36,266 bases of DNA from Candidatus Chloroheliaceae bacterium (GCA_013390945.1 JACAUC010000026.1:1-36266); one strand, 5' to 3'. Positions 6,989-16,350 are shown, counted from the first letter of the stretch. Notes: generated by a model from the letters alone, not told the origin. Translations and numbers: made by a program.

Positions 6989-9984
6989 GTTTGTACTCCT
7001 GCCGCGATCCCATTAATCGAATGTAAGATAATATCAAGCATCTTGGCACAACGAGCCTGATCCTCATCAATTACAGAGGGGCCACTTTCATGGCGCAAGC
7101 GTCGCAGTAGACCTACCTGCACATAAGAGAGCGGATCTACATAGGGATTGCGTAACCGGGTGGAGCGTTGCAAGACCGGACTATTATCCAAGATAGCCTT
7201 CTGGCCGGTAATCAAGAGTATTCCGGTTACGGTACGGCGATATTCGGCCTCAATCTCCCCAAAAATCTCCCGACGAATCGCTTCATCCGAAACCAATTGG
7301 GCATAGAGCCGGGCAATATTGAGATCAGCCGAACCCAAGCTTTGCTGAGCATTGGTCAATACCGTATGAAAGAAAGGCCAATGTTGGTACATCTCGCGCA
7401 GGTTCTCTAAGGCTGGAGAATTCTCTTTTTCAGTCCCCTCCTCACCTAACTTCCAGCCGTCCTGCTTCAAATACTCTTGTAGGGCCGAACCTAAACCGTA
7501 CCAACCCGGCAAGTAATGGCGATTCTGAGTCCAGCTAAAGACCCAAGGAATCGCTCGAAGTTCCTCTATCGAATTGCCTACTCCCCGACTAACCGGGCGG
7601 GAACCCATATTTAGTTGACTAATCTCATTGATAGGAGTAGCTTGAAGGAAGTAAGTGTGAAAATGGGGATTTTCGTAAACCAAAGCCCGGTAAGCCCGTA
7701 AAGCTTCCGCCGAAAGCCGCTCCATAATATTGGTATGTTTCTCTTCGTATTCATCTCGTGCGGTCCGAATAGTAGGACTAAGACTAGCTCGTAGCACCGC
7801 ATTGGTTACTTGCTCCAGATGGCGATGGGCAATGCGCGGATTGGAATAGCGGGCAAAAACAACTTCGCCTTGTTCGGTCATCTTTAGCCTGCCACCAAGC
7901 GAACCGTGGGGTTGGGCCATAATCGCCCGGTTCGCCGGGCCACCACCTCGACCAATGGCTCCTCCCCGGCCATGAAAGAGGCGCAAATCCACACCCTCGG
8001 TTTTGCACATCTCGGCTAAAGTGTGTTGAGCCTTGTAAAGTTCCCAATTTGAGGTAAGGAAGCCGCCATCTTTGTTGCTATCGCTGTAGCCAATCATTAT
8101 TTCCTGCAAACCATGAAAACTATCTAGTCCGGCCCGGTAGAGTGGTACGTGGAAAAGCTTTAGCATCATCGCGGGAGCCTGTTGCAAATCCTCCACGCTC
8201 TCAAAAAGTGGCACAATATGAACGAGGCTACTGTCTGCACTCCATAGCCCGGCCTCTTTTGCCAGCAGTACTACCGCCAGCACATCGCTAGGCTGATGGG
8301 TAAAGCTGATGACATAGTTTTCACAGATTTCGTGGCTAACCTCTTGCTGCATCCGTTTCATCACCCTGAAAATTTCCACCGTCTCATTGGTGGTGGGGCT
8401 GAAATCAAGCAGAGGAGGCAAGAGTGGGCGAGGATTTGCCACTTCCCGTTCGAGTAGGGCAAATCTTTCGGCTTCGGGAAGCGCGGCATAATCGCCACAC
8501 ACCCCATATCGGGCAAAAATCTCGGTTAAGGCTTGGGCGTGACGCTTGGAGTGCTGGCGGACTTCCAGCCCGGCCAGATGAAACCCAAAAACCTGTACTT
8601 GGGTGATAAAATTAGCCAACAGACCATCAGCAATGCGTTGCCCACCGTTAATCCGCAGGCTCTCATCCAACACCGCGAGGTCTGCCAGTAATTCTTCCGG
8701 GGTATGGTAAATCATCTGGTGTACTTGTGGGTCATCGGCTAAGCCCGTTCCAGCCTGAGAAGTTGGTATGCCTGATTTTTGGGCTTCTAGGGCTATTCGG
8801 CTGGCTGTTTGGTTGGCTACCAACGTCACCCGTAACCGTTCCTGAATAAAGGCTACTTTTTGGCGGTAAGCCTCGTAAATATAGGTTTTTTCTAAGTTGA
8901 TGGCTAGGGTAGGCATCCGTCGGCGGTCATTTGCCAGCGATTCGTAAAGTTCTTTAGAAACCGGAACTTGGCGCGAACTAGTACTTAGATACCTAGTCAG
9001 CTTTTCTAGGCTAGAAAGGTAAAGCTGCAAAATAGTATCCTTGTGCCAGCGAGCGGTCTGAGCGGTGATCGCGGGGGTAATGTGGGGATTGCCGTCCCGG
9101 TCGGCTCCCGTCCAAGAGTTAAAGCGCAGGAAAGGGGGCAGCGGAAACTCTTCACCCGGATAATTCTGGCGTAAAGCGATTTCAAAATCATGGTAGAGTT
9201 TAGGGATCATCTCATAAATACTTTGCTCAAAATAGTAAAGGGTATTGGCAACTTCCAACAGGGGGGTTGGCTTACTAGCCCTGATTTCATCGGATTGCCA
9301 TAGCACAGTTATTTCGCGGCGCAACTCGTCCTCGGCCTCTTGCCGCATCAACGGGGTTAGAGTAAGGCTATCCAATTGTTCGACTAGTCGGAAAATCTGG
9401 CGCAGATGTTGTAGAGTAGTAGTGCGGCGGCTTTCGGTTGGGTGTGCGGTAAAGACTGGTTCTACCAGCATCCGGTAGAGGAGGCGGCGCACGGCTTCAG
9501 CATTAACACCCTCTTCTTTGAGCGTAGCCAAGGCTTCTGCAATACTCTCGCCGCGCGGTTGAGGCCAACTTACTTGCTCACGCGCCTCTAGGGTACGTAA
9601 GCGCCCGTGTTCTTCCACAATATTGACTAGGTGGAAATACATCGTGAAGGCCCGTACCAACTGGAAAGCCAAATCAAGCTCCAGTTCGGCGGTCTGGTCA
9701 AGCAAAAGACATTGCGCCTTTGGGCTGAAGGCTCCTCGTAGCTCAATACTCTGTTTACGTACTTCTTCCACTTTTTCGAGTAGTCTCGCTCCACCCTGCT
9801 CCTGCAACACCTCGCCCAGAATACGCCCAACTAGGCTTACATTGGCTCGCAACTGCTTGTTTAGACCCTCCACATCTTGCACTCGTTCCTGATGGCTGGT
9901 ATGGGCAGGTGTCTTTCCTGCCGCCGATTTTTTGCGGTTGCCGGGTGCCACCTTTGGCGCGGCTGAATTATTCTCTGCGTCCAT
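6979..9984 (-). CDS. ppc: Phosphoenolpyruvate carboxylase
   Basis: Adds bicarbonate to phosphoenolpyruvate to form oxaloacetate (anaplerosis). Family signatures are present in order: VEPVFTAHPTESRR with the catalytic His near residue 180; FNSWTGADRDGNP; GYSDSNKDGGFLTSNW; FHGRGGAIGRGGGP; and RNPYVDPLSYVQ. The usual C-terminal QNTG is QTTG here. The frame is open to an ATG at 10047 (1022 codons). I place the start at ATG 9984 (1001 codons) because AGGGGATTT precedes it, whereas the 10047 ATG has no ribosome site and overlaps a TATAAT box. The first 40 residues (Lys/Ala/Pro-rich) are poorly conserved. Monocistronic, converging on the AAA+ ATPase gene. Confidence 0.95.
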   Translation of the reverse strand: MDAENNSAAPKVAPGNRKKSAAGKTPAHTSHQERVQDVEGLNKQLRANVSLVGRILGEVLQEQGGARLLEKVEEVRKQSIELRGAFSPKAQCLLLDQTAELELDLAFQLVRAFTMYFHLVNIVEEHGRLRTLEAREQVSWPQPRGESIAEALATLKEEGVNAEAVRRLLYRMLVEPVFTAHPTESRRTTTLQHLRQIFRLVEQLDSLTLTPLMRQEAEDELRREITVLWQSDEIRASKPTPLLEVANTLYYFEQSIYEMIPKLYHDFEIALRQNYPGEEFPLPPFLRFNSWTGADRDGNPHITPAITAQTARWHKDTILQLYLSSLEKLTRYLSTSSRQVPVSKELYESLANDRRRMPTLAINLEKTYIYEAYRQKVAFIQERLRVTLVANQTASRIALEAQKSGIPTSQAGTGLADDPQVHQMIYHTPEELLADLAVLDESLRINGGQRIADGLLANFITQVQVFGFHLAGLEVRQHSKRHAQALTEIFARYGVCGDYAALPEAERFALLEREVANPRPLLPPLLDFSPTTNETVEIFRVMKRMQQEVSHEICENYVISFTHQPSDVLAVVLLAKEAGLWSADSSLVHIVPLFESVEDLQQAPAMMLKLFHVPLYRAGLDSFHGLQEIMIGYSDSNKDGGFLTSNWELYKAQHTLAEMCKTEGVDLRLFHGRGGAIGRGGGPANRAIMAQPHGSLGGRLKMTEQGEVVFARYSNPRIAHRHLEQVTNAVLRASLSPTIRTARDEYEEKHTNIMERLSAEALRAYRALVYENPHFHTYFLQATPINEISQLNMGSRPVSRGVGNSIEELRAIPWVFSWTQNRHYLPGWYGLGSALQEYLKQDGWKLGEEGTEKENSPALENLREMYQHWPFFHTVLTNAQQSLGSADLNIARLYAQLVSDEAIRREIFGEIEAEYRRTVTGILLITGQKAILDNSPVLQRSTRLRNPYVDPLSYVQVGLLRRLRHESGPSVIDEDQARCAKMLDIILHSINGIAAGVQTTG

Positions 9985-10045
9985 AAATCCCCTAACTATC
10001 TGTAATTCTGGCCTACCTTGTTTACAATTCACCTTATTCTCTGGC

Positions 10046-10051
10046 ATTATA
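10046..10051 (-). promoter_or_regulatory. Candidate -10 box close to ppc
   Basis: TATAAT on the minus strand overlaps the upstream in-frame ATG at 10047. If used, transcription starts downstream of that ATG, which supports the 9984 start. I see no good -35. Confidence 0.3.
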
Positions 10052-10112
10052 CCGCAAAAAGGGGGACTAATATCACTACAGAGGGCTATATACAGATCGG
10101 TCTAAGGGGTAT

Positions 10113-10140
10113 ATTATAGAATTGTAAGCTTTGTACAAAA
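10113..10140 (-). promoter_or_regulatory. Candidate ppc promoter
   Basis: The minus strand shows TTTTGT (10135-10140), a 16-base spacer and a perfect TATAAT (10113-10118). The -35 is weak. Confidence 0.35.
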
Positions 10141-10285
10141 TATTTATCCGCCGGATATTGAGTAGGAGCTACCAGAGACTAATAATAAGACTAGAGGCAC
10201 CTCTCCTTAGAGGTTATGAGACGTTGCTAAAATGACGGTTAACTATAGGTAATTTGTTAGGAATTTGTCATATTCCCGTTATCTA

Positions 10286-10315
10286 TTTACAGCTAGTCAG
10301 GGTATACAATATAAC
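10286..10315 (+). promoter_or_regulatory. Candidate sigma70-type promoter for the Ser/Thr kinase gene
   Basis: TTTACA (10286-10291), an 18-base spacer, then TATAAC (10310-10315). This would leave a leader of about 130 bases before ATG 10453. Confidence 0.35.
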
Positions 10316-10452
10316 TATATGAGAGAGGTTTCAGAACCGATAGGTTTTTTAGGTATAAGCATTACGTGCTTTTTGATGTTTTATAACAATTAGAGGTCTT
10401 TATTCCGTCTCTGTACTAAAGTTTCAGGGGTTCTTTACAAGAGGAGCATTCT

Positions 10453-12957
10453 ATGTCTGCTCTGAAGGGGCGTATACTCGAAGGTGGTCAAGGCTGTCAA
10501 TACCGGGTGGAGGAGCCATTAGACTTAGATGAACTGGGCTCTCCTAAAGGAGCAATGGCACGGGTCTTTCGAGTTCTTGAATTACAAAATGACCAACAGC
10601 GGGCCGCTAAGATTATCAATCCGCGCCTGCTGGATGATGAACCGGGGATTCGTAAACGGTTCCTAGCCCAATTCTATAAGGAAGCCCGTATAATGGAGGA
10701 GCTTCAGCATCCTAACATTGTACGGCTTTACGATTATAATACCGAAAATGAATTACCCTTCCTCATAATGGATTATATTGAGGGAGAGACGTTGGATGAT
10801 CGGTTGCGCCGCCAAGGGCGTTTTAGCTTTCAAGAAGCTTTGGCAATCCTAGAGCCCGTGATAATGGCATTAGCCTACGCTCATTCTCGTGGCGTAATCC
10901 ACCGTGACATTAAACCCTCTAATATTCTGCTCGATTGGCATGGTAAGGCTTATCTATCAGACTTTGGTATTGCTCGTGCCGCTCAAGAGAGTGGGCTTTC
11001 CAGTCGTACCGCCCTAACCTTGGGCCCCTATCAGTTTGGCACACCGATGTATATGGCCCCCGAACAGGCTTTGCGCCTCTCGGAAGCAGTTGGGCCACAA
11101 ACCGATCAATACTCCCTTGCCGTGTTAGTTTGGCGGATGTTGGCCGGGCGCTATTATCTAGCCCGCGTTGACTCAAAAGAGGCGATTGATTACAGCAAAC
11201 TGGTTATCGGTGGTAGTCCCTTGCCCCTTTCGCGCTATGCCCCTAACTTGCCGCCCCGCGCAGAACAGGCCATTGTTAAGGCTCTTACTAAAAGTCCCTA
11301 CGAACGTTTTGATAGTGTATTGGATTTTCTGGATGAATTGCGTAACGCCCTCAATGATCCCGATGGGATGCCTCCCTCCAATCCCTTGTTGGGTTGGGAA
11401 GAACCGGAATGGTTAGTCCCTCCTATACCATTGGCCTCCAGCAAAAAAGAGTGGGAAGAACCGGAATGGTTGAACCCTGCCGAAGCAAGCTCCAGAGAAA
11501 AAGGATGGGAAGAATCAGAGTGGTTAAGCCCTGAAGACCTGAAGGCTAAGGCTAAACAGTGGGAAGAATCAGAGTGGCTCAAACCCGCTGAGCATTTAGC
11601 GGAAGGTTGGGAAGCACCTACTTGGTTTAATTTTACCGCTCAGAAAGTTGAGCAGAAATTAGAAACTTTACCACCGCCTACTTTGACCCCAGTGGAACCC
11701 GCACCGAGTACCGCTTCTGCTCTGGAGCAAGAGGAAGATGAGGAGGATTTAGGATGGCTAGATTCGCTCAAGCTAGACGACGATCATCTCGAAGATTTTA
11801 CCTTCTCTAACGTGGAACAAATAGAACAAAATAGAGCGGTGTTGACCCCGGTTAATGTGGAAGAGAAGCCTGCAACCGAACCACTCGATCTTACACTACC
11901 AGAGTGGTTTAACGGAGATGCCGCTACTCCTGCCCCACCTCGAACCTTGTCGTCTGCCCCCTCCGCTCATTCTCCCGTCTTACCGACTGAAGCTAGGGAG
12001 CGTAAAAGCCAGCCTTTGCCTCCTTTGAGAGAGAGAGGCAGCGGGAGCAGTCAGCCTTTGCCTCCTTTGAGAGAGAAGGGTAGCGGGAGCCAACCTTTAA
12101 GGGAGAAGGGCAGTCAGCCGTTACCATCGTTTGAGACTCGTGAACGTGAGAGCCAACCTTTGCCTCCTTTGAGGGAGAAGGGCAACGGGAGCCAACCTTT
12201 GAGGGAGAAGGGCAACGGGAGCCAACCCTTGAGGGAGAAGGGCAACGGGAGCCAACCCTTGAGGGAGAAGGGCAACGGGAGCCAACCCTTGAGGGAAAAG
12301 AGTAGCAGTGGTCAGCCTTTAGCAGCTGCTCAAGTGGATCCTTGGGTCTTAAATCCAGAAACCTATCCTGGGTTTGAGGCTACGTCAGGTCGTTACCGCT
12401 TGAATTGGAATACAGCTACTACCCAAGAAAAGTGGATATGTGATGCCGTGCGTAAAAAACTGCGGGGACGGTTGCCCTTCTTGCTCTTAGCACTTTGGCC
12501 GCTGTTATGCTTAATAATGATCGGTCTCCTTGTGCTTATGACAGCTTTTCCTTGGTATGTAAGGATACCACTTGGTTCGGTGATTGCCACTTTAATGCTT
12601 CTTCCTTTCCTAATTGGCTGGTGGACAAATACTTCCTCGCTCAAGGGACATCAGACGGTTATTGTAACCGGGTGGTTAGTAAAAGTAAGTGGGCCTTATA
12701 AAGCACATCCGTCGGGAAAATTATTATTGAAAGAGGGTCGCTCACCCGCTGGACATCCCGACCCTTGTACTCTGAGTATAGCACCAAGTTTAGATTTGGC
12801 TAATGATCCAAATTCCCTCTATAGCTGTAAGTTATGGGATCGGGATCAACTGGAACTCCCCACCGACGCGCTCAATAAGCGTGTGGTGCTGGTTACAATT
12901 CATAGTACACATGGGCCGGGGATTAATGTGGCTGGAATAAAGGTCTTGTCGGATTAA
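10453..12957 (+). CDS. Hanks-type Ser/Thr protein kinase with W-motif linker and two TM helices
   Basis: 834 residues. The N-terminal kinase (about 20-300) has the ATP lysine in AAKII (K53), HRDIKPSN at 150-157, DFG at 170-172 and GTPMYMAPEQ. A long linker follows. It first carries repeated tryptophan motifs (WEEPEWL x2, WEESEWL x2, WEAPTWF; nt 11392-11635), then acidic stretches with WLDSL and PEWF, then a Ser/Gln/Pro-rich part with SQPLREKG repeats. Two hydrophobic helices (about 676-697 and 700-721) make a hairpin anchor, so both the kinase and the C-terminal domain of about 100 residues (VIVTGWLVKVSG...) probably face the cytoplasm. The C-terminal domain is unrecognised. GAGGAGC precedes the ATG. 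No partner phosphatase is adjacent. Confidence 0.88.
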   Translation: MSALKGRILEGGQGCQYRVEEPLDLDELGSPKGAMARVFRVLELQNDQQRAAKIINPRLLDDEPGIRKRFLAQFYKEARIMEELQHPNIVRLYDYNTENELPFLIMDYIEGETLDDRLRRQGRFSFQEALAILEPVIMALAYAHSRGVIHRDIKPSNILLDWHGKAYLSDFGIARAAQESGLSSRTALTLGPYQFGTPMYMAPEQALRLSEAVGPQTDQYSLAVLVWRMLAGRYYLARVDSKEAIDYSKLVIGGSPLPLSRYAPNLPPRAEQAIVKALTKSPYERFDSVLDFLDELRNALNDPDGMPPSNPLLGWEEPEWLVPPIPLASSKKEWEEPEWLNPAEASSREKGWEESEWLSPEDLKAKAKQWEESEWLKPAEHLAEGWEAPTWFNFTAQKVEQKLETLPPPTLTPVEPAPSTASALEQEEDEEDLGWLDSLKLDDDHLEDFTFSNVEQIEQNRAVLTPVNVEEKPATEPLDLTLPEWFNGDAATPAPPRTLSSAPSAHSPVLPTEARERKSQPLPPLRERGSGSSQPLPPLREKGSGSQPLREKGSQPLPSFETRERESQPLPPLREKGNGSQPLREKGNGSQPLREKGNGSQPLREKGNGSQPLREKSSSGQPLAAAQVDPWVLNPETYPGFEATSGRYRLNWNTATTQEKWICDAVRKKLRGRLPFLLLALWPLLCLIMIGLLVLMTAFPWYVRIPLGSVIATLMLLPFLIGWWTNTSSLKGHQTVIVTGWLVKVSGPYKAHPSGKLLLKEGRSPAGHPDPCTLSIAPSLDLANDPNSLYSCKLWDRDQLELPTDALNKRVVLVTIHSTHGPGINVAGIKVLSD
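12171..12320 (+). repeat. 30-bp in-frame minisatellite in the kinase linker
   Basis: Units begin at 12171, 12201, 12231 and 12261, with a fifth degenerate unit at 12291. The unit encodes the decapeptide EKGNGSQPLR, and looser relatives extend back to about 12000. Near-identity of the units indicates recent slippage or recombination, so the copy number probably varies. Confidence 0.9.
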
Positions 12958-13068
12958 AGCTCAGGCTAAACGGCTTGCTTTTTGCCTAGAGAAGAGTATA
13001 ATGTCCCCCAATTGTAGCAAAGAGGGCAATAACAGATAAAATAGAGTGCTTACAAGCAGGGTGATGCA

Positions 13069-13959
13069 GTGCCTTTTTCACGTAGAAAAACAAAATCTAT
13101 CAGGCTCCGACCCCAGCAGCACCACCCCCAATCTTGTGGGGAAAAGTTGGCGAATCGCTGGCAGGATGGTCTTTTTCTTTGCGTAGGTTTAGATAGTGAT
13201 TATGAGCAGTTACCAACCCATCTCCATTCAGCTTTTCCAAACGTACAAGATTCCCTGTTTGAGTTTAATCGCCAAATTATTGTGGCTACGGCTCGTTGGG
13301 TTTCGGCTTTCAAACCAAATTTGGCGTTTTATGAGCAAAGCGGTTTGCCCGGTTTAATGGCCTTAAAGCGTACCTGCGATTTCCTGAAAAAAAATTATCC
13401 CGATATTCCTATTATCCTAGATGCCAAACGTGGTGATATAGGTAATACCAACCGGGGTTATGCTACCTCCTTTTTTGATTACTATGGTGCAGATGCTGTA
13501 ACTGTGCAGCCCTACTTGGGCCGCGAGGCACTTGTACCCTTCTTGTCGCACTCTGACAAGCATATCTTTGTGTTGTGCCGTACTTCAAATCCTGGGGGAG
13601 CCGAAATTCAGAAATTGCTGGTGGAGGGGGAGCCACTTTATCTCAAAATCGCCCGGCTGGTTCAAGACGATTGGAACCGCCTAGACAACGTGGGCTTGGT
13701 GGCCGGTGCCACTTACCCCGAAGAGATTGCCGCTATTCGGGCAGTTGCGCCCGACTTACCGCTACTGATCCCAGGGGTGGGTAGCCAAGGTGGTGATCTG
13801 GTCTCCGCCCTAAAAAATGGCCTAGATCGTCACGGCGGAGGGGTAATTATTAATTCTAGTCGAAGTATTATTTACGCTTCCGAAGGTGAAGATTTTGCCG
13901 AGGCCGCTGGTAAAGAAGCTGAAAAAGTAGCTACCGAGATTCGAAGAATTATCGGATAA
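13069..13959 (+). CDS. pyrF: Orotidine 5'-phosphate decarboxylase, class 2
   Basis: Final step of UMP synthesis. At 296 residues it matches the longer subfamily 2 rather than the 230-residue E. coli type. The catalytic Asp/Lys motif is ILDAKRGDIGNT, followed by GYATSFFDYYGADAVTVQPYLG. The phosphate-binding end is LIPGVGSQGGD...GVIINSSRSI. It starts at GTG 13069 with AGGGTGA just upstream. The N-terminal 25 residues are basic, Gln/His-rich and not conserved. First gene of pyrF-pyrE-Nudix-pyrC, all plus strand and tightly packed. Confidence 0.94.
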   Translation: MPFSRRKTKSIRLRPQQHHPQSCGEKLANRWQDGLFLCVGLDSDYEQLPTHLHSAFPNVQDSLFEFNRQIIVATARWVSAFKPNLAFYEQSGLPGLMALKRTCDFLKKNYPDIPIILDAKRGDIGNTNRGYATSFFDYYGADAVTVQPYLGREALVPFLSHSDKHIFVLCRTSNPGGAEIQKLLVEGEPLYLKIARLVQDDWNRLDNVGLVAGATYPEEIAAIRAVAPDLPLLIPGVGSQGGDLVSALKNGLDRHGGGVIINSSRSIIYASEGEDFAEAAGKEAEKVATEIRRIIG

Positions 13960-13974
13960 GGGAAATTTAAAAAT

Positions 13975-14640
13975 TTGATAGATTATGATTTAAAGCCCCT
14001 CGATTTTTCAACCACAGAGGTGACGGAGGCCGAACGGGAAAGGCTGGCCGATCTCCTCTTTGAAATTGGAGCGGTAAAATTTGGAGCTTTCCGGCTTAAA
14101 CTGCACGAAACTCAACCTGATGCGCCCCTCTCTCCGATTTATGTTAACCTGAGATTGCTCCGCAGTTATCCCCATGCGCTGGTCTACGTGGCGGCTATCT
14201 TGGACAAGCTTTCGAGGCCACTCACTTTTGATCTTATCGCCGATATTCCAAGTGCCGCTACTCCAATTGTAGCTGTATTGACCATGTTTAACGGACGGCC
14301 CATGATCTCGCCCCGCAAAGAAGCTAAAAATTATGGTTTAGGCGTAATGATTGATGGTGCTTTTGAGCCGGGACAACGTGTTTTACTGGTGGATGATCTG
14401 GTCTCGAAGGGTGATAGCAAGTTTGAGGTGCTAAATCTGTTAGAACAGACCGGGCTGGTAGTGGAAGACCTATTAATGGTCATTGATCGGCAGCAGGGTG
14501 GTTCAGAATTGCTTCAAGCCAAGGGCTATAACGTTCATTTTGCCGCCACGATCAGCCAACTTTTGAGCCGCTACCTACAGACCGGGGCGATTGACCAAAA
14601 CCGTTATGAGCAAGTCTGTGATTACTTGGGGCTTAGATAA
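13975..14640 (+). CDS. pyrE: Orotate phosphoribosyltransferase
   Basis: Joins orotate to PRPP to make OMP, the substrate of PyrF encoded just upstream (15-base gap). 221 residues. The PRPP-binding signature is VLLVDDLVSKGDSK, preceded by SPRKEAKNYG, which carries the mobile-loop basic residues. It appears to begin at TTG 13975 with AAGGGA about 10 bases before; there is no nearby in-frame ATG. Its stop overlaps the next gene's start by one base (TAATG). The short PRPP motif differs from the E. coli type, so substrate is assigned partly from context. Confidence 0.85.
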   Translation: MIDYDLKPLDFSTTEVTEAERERLADLLFEIGAVKFGAFRLKLHETQPDAPLSPIYVNLRLLRSYPHALVYVAAILDKLSRPLTFDLIADIPSAATPIVAVLTMFNGRPMISPRKEAKNYGLGVMIDGAFEPGQRVLLVDDLVSKGDSKFEVLNLLEQTGLVVEDLLMVIDRQQGGSELLQAKGYNVHFAATISQLLSRYLQTGAIDQNRYEQVCDYLGLR

Positions 14641-15161
14641 TGACGGGCTGGAAAAAATTAGCAGAAGAATTTTCTAGGTTTGGCTACCGTTCGCTGATAA
14701 AAAGAATCTACCAGCTTCCGAATGGGAACCTAGCCGAATTTAATCTGATAGATGGTGGCCCGGTAGTTTGTATCTTGCCGCTAACCAGCGATAATCGGGT
14801 GATTTTAGCCCAGCAGTTCCGGCCCGGCCCTGAAAAAGTGCTAATGGAACTACCGGCTGGCGGTGTGGAGAAAGATGAAACCCCGGAAGCGGCAGCCCGA
14901 CGAGAATTACTGGAAGAGACTGGCTATGACGGCAATTTTCAGTTCATTGGCACTAGTTTTGTCTTAGGCTACTCCACTATGTTGCGCTATAATTTTGTGG
15001 TCACCAATTGCCGAAAGGTGCAAGAACAAAAGACCGATGAAGGCGAGTTTATTGAAGTGGTAGAAATGCCTTTAGTCAAATTTAGAGACCACCTCCGTAG
15101 CGGAGAGTTAACCAATGCCACGACAGGTTATTTGGGTTTGGACTTTTTGAAATTATTATGA
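14640..15161 (+). CDS. Nudix hydrolase, ADP-ribose pyrophosphatase-like
   Basis: 173 residues with a complete Nudix box: GGVEKDETPEAAARRELLEETG (GX5EX7REUXEEXGU). The preceding LAQQFRPGPEKVLMELPAG is the usual ADP-ribose pyrophosphatase surround, so the likely reaction is ADP-ribose to AMP and ribose 5-phosphate. It overlaps pyrE by one base and pyrC by four, so it is translated within the pyrimidine operon. A role in supplying ribose 5-phosphate for PRPP, or in removing a damaged nucleotide, is inference. Confidence 0.88.
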   Translation: MTGWKKLAEEFSRFGYRSLIKRIYQLPNGNLAEFNLIDGGPVVCILPLTSDNRVILAQQFRPGPEKVLMELPAGGVEKDETPEAAARRELLEETGYDGNFQFIGTSFVLGYSTMLRYNFVVTNCRKVQEQKTDEGEFIEVVEMPLVKFRDHLRSGELTNATTGYLGLDFLKLL

Positions 15162-16243
15162 GCCTACTAACTTTACCCTCCCTAGCTGACCCGCACGTCC
15201 ATCTACGTGAGCCGGGCAGCGAAAATAAAGAGGATTTCTTTACCGGAACTTGTGCGGCTCTAGCCGGGGGCTATACCGCTCTGTTGGATATGCCCAATAA
15301 CCCACAACCCACCATTAGCCAACTTGCTTTGGAAGAGAAACGGAATCTAGCTGCAACCAAGATTGTCTGCGATGTAGGTTTTAATTTCGGTGCTTTGCCC
15401 GATAATCTGGCCGAATATGCGGCAATTGCGCCAAAGGTAGCTGGGCTTAAAGCTTACTTAGGGGAGACGCACGGCCCCTTAGTTTTCGGGGGGTTGACGG
15501 AGATAATGGAGGTCTTTGCAGCGTGGCCTCCTGCGCCAGAATATGCCGGAAAGCCCATTTTGATCCACGCCGAGGGCCAAATGGTGGCGGCAGTCATAGG
15601 GTTGGCGGCCCTCTATGACCGCAAGATTCATATTTGCCATTTGAGCAAAAAGAGTGAATTGAACCTAGTACGAGCAGCCAAGGCGCGAGGTTTTAAAGTA
15701 ACCTGCGAAGTAGCTCCTCACCACCTCTTTTTGACCTATGAAGATGCGGCCCCCGGTAGTTTGGGGCCTTATGGCAAGATGAGTCCAGCTTTGCAAAATA
15801 GTACCGATGTAGACGCGCTCTGGCAAGGATTGGTAGAGGGCTCAATTGATATGGTGGCGACCGACCATGCCCCTCATACCTGTGCCGAAAAGGAGAGTGA
15901 TAAGCCGCCTTTTGGTGTTCCCGGCCTAGAAACGGCCTTTGGTCTACTCTATCGGGCCGCTTGTCAGCAACGGTCTGGTCTGACCGTTGCTCGCTTGCTA
16001 GAGGTAATGGCTTATGCGCCGCGCCGGGTCTTTGGGCTACCGCCCAATGCGGGGGAGTTTGAAATTGACCCAAAAGAAGAGTACACTTTCACCAACACTG
16101 GACTTTTTACCAAATGCGCTTGGACACCCTTTGCTGGGATGAAGGGACGCGGACGTATTCGGCAGGTGAGATTAAGGGGTGCGGTGGTCTTTGAGGATGG
16201 TCAGGTGTTGGCTGCACCGGGCAGTGGCAAAATTTTATTTTAA
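15158..16243 (+). CDS. pyrC: Dihydroorotase
   Basis: Cyclises carbamoyl-aspartate to dihydroorotate. 361 residues, an amidohydrolase barrel. The metal site is visible: DPHVHLREPGSE at residues 11-22, LKAYLGE with the probable carbamylated Lys, LIHAEGQ, ICHLS and ATDHAPH. DMPNNPQP is also typical. It overlaps the Nudix gene by ATGA. It is shorter than the usual 420-residue class I enzyme because the N-terminal strand domain is reduced: the first metal motif lies almost at the start. Confidence 0.93.
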   Translation: MSLLTLPSLADPHVHLREPGSENKEDFFTGTCAALAGGYTALLDMPNNPQPTISQLALEEKRNLAATKIVCDVGFNFGALPDNLAEYAAIAPKVAGLKAYLGETHGPLVFGGLTEIMEVFAAWPPAPEYAGKPILIHAEGQMVAAVIGLAALYDRKIHICHLSKKSELNLVRAAKARGFKVTCEVAPHHLFLTYEDAAPGSLGPYGKMSPALQNSTDVDALWQGLVEGSIDMVATDHAPHTCAEKESDKPPFGVPGLETAFGLLYRAACQQRSGLTVARLLEVMAYAPRRVFGLPPNAGEFEIDPKEEYTFTNTGLFTKCAWTPFAGMKGRGRIRQVRLRGAVVFEDGQVLAAPGSGKILF

Positions 16244-16311
16244 GCCTTTGGGAAAGCTTAGACAAATGGAAATAACGCGACAATTCTATTATAAATTTAA
16301 GAATTAGAGGA

Positions 16312-16350
16312 GGGGGTAAAGGATTACTTAATCTTTTACCCCTTTTTCTA
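16312..16350 (+). terminator. Hairpin plus T-run between pyrC and pyrB (terminator or attenuator)
   Basis: GGGGTAAAGGA pairs with TCTTTTACCCC (one mismatch, about 8-base loop) and is followed by TTTTTCT. It ends only about 14 bases before the pyrB start. It may simply end the pyrFE-Nudix-pyrC transcript, but its position tight against the pyrB ribosome site would also suit control of pyrB. I see no PyrR-type binding loop. Confidence 0.75.

Larger units (their letters stand above)
10048..10452. other. Divergent intergenic region, ppc / Ser-Thr kinase
   Basis: 405 AT-rich bases with no gene that I can support. It carries candidate promoters for both directions, annotated separately, and no clear operator or riboswitch structure. 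Confidence 0.6.

Noticed and set aside
12171..12320. Regular 30-bp repeats considered as a CRISPR array
   Set aside because: The units abut without spacers and are in frame within a kinase gene, so this is a coding minisatellite.
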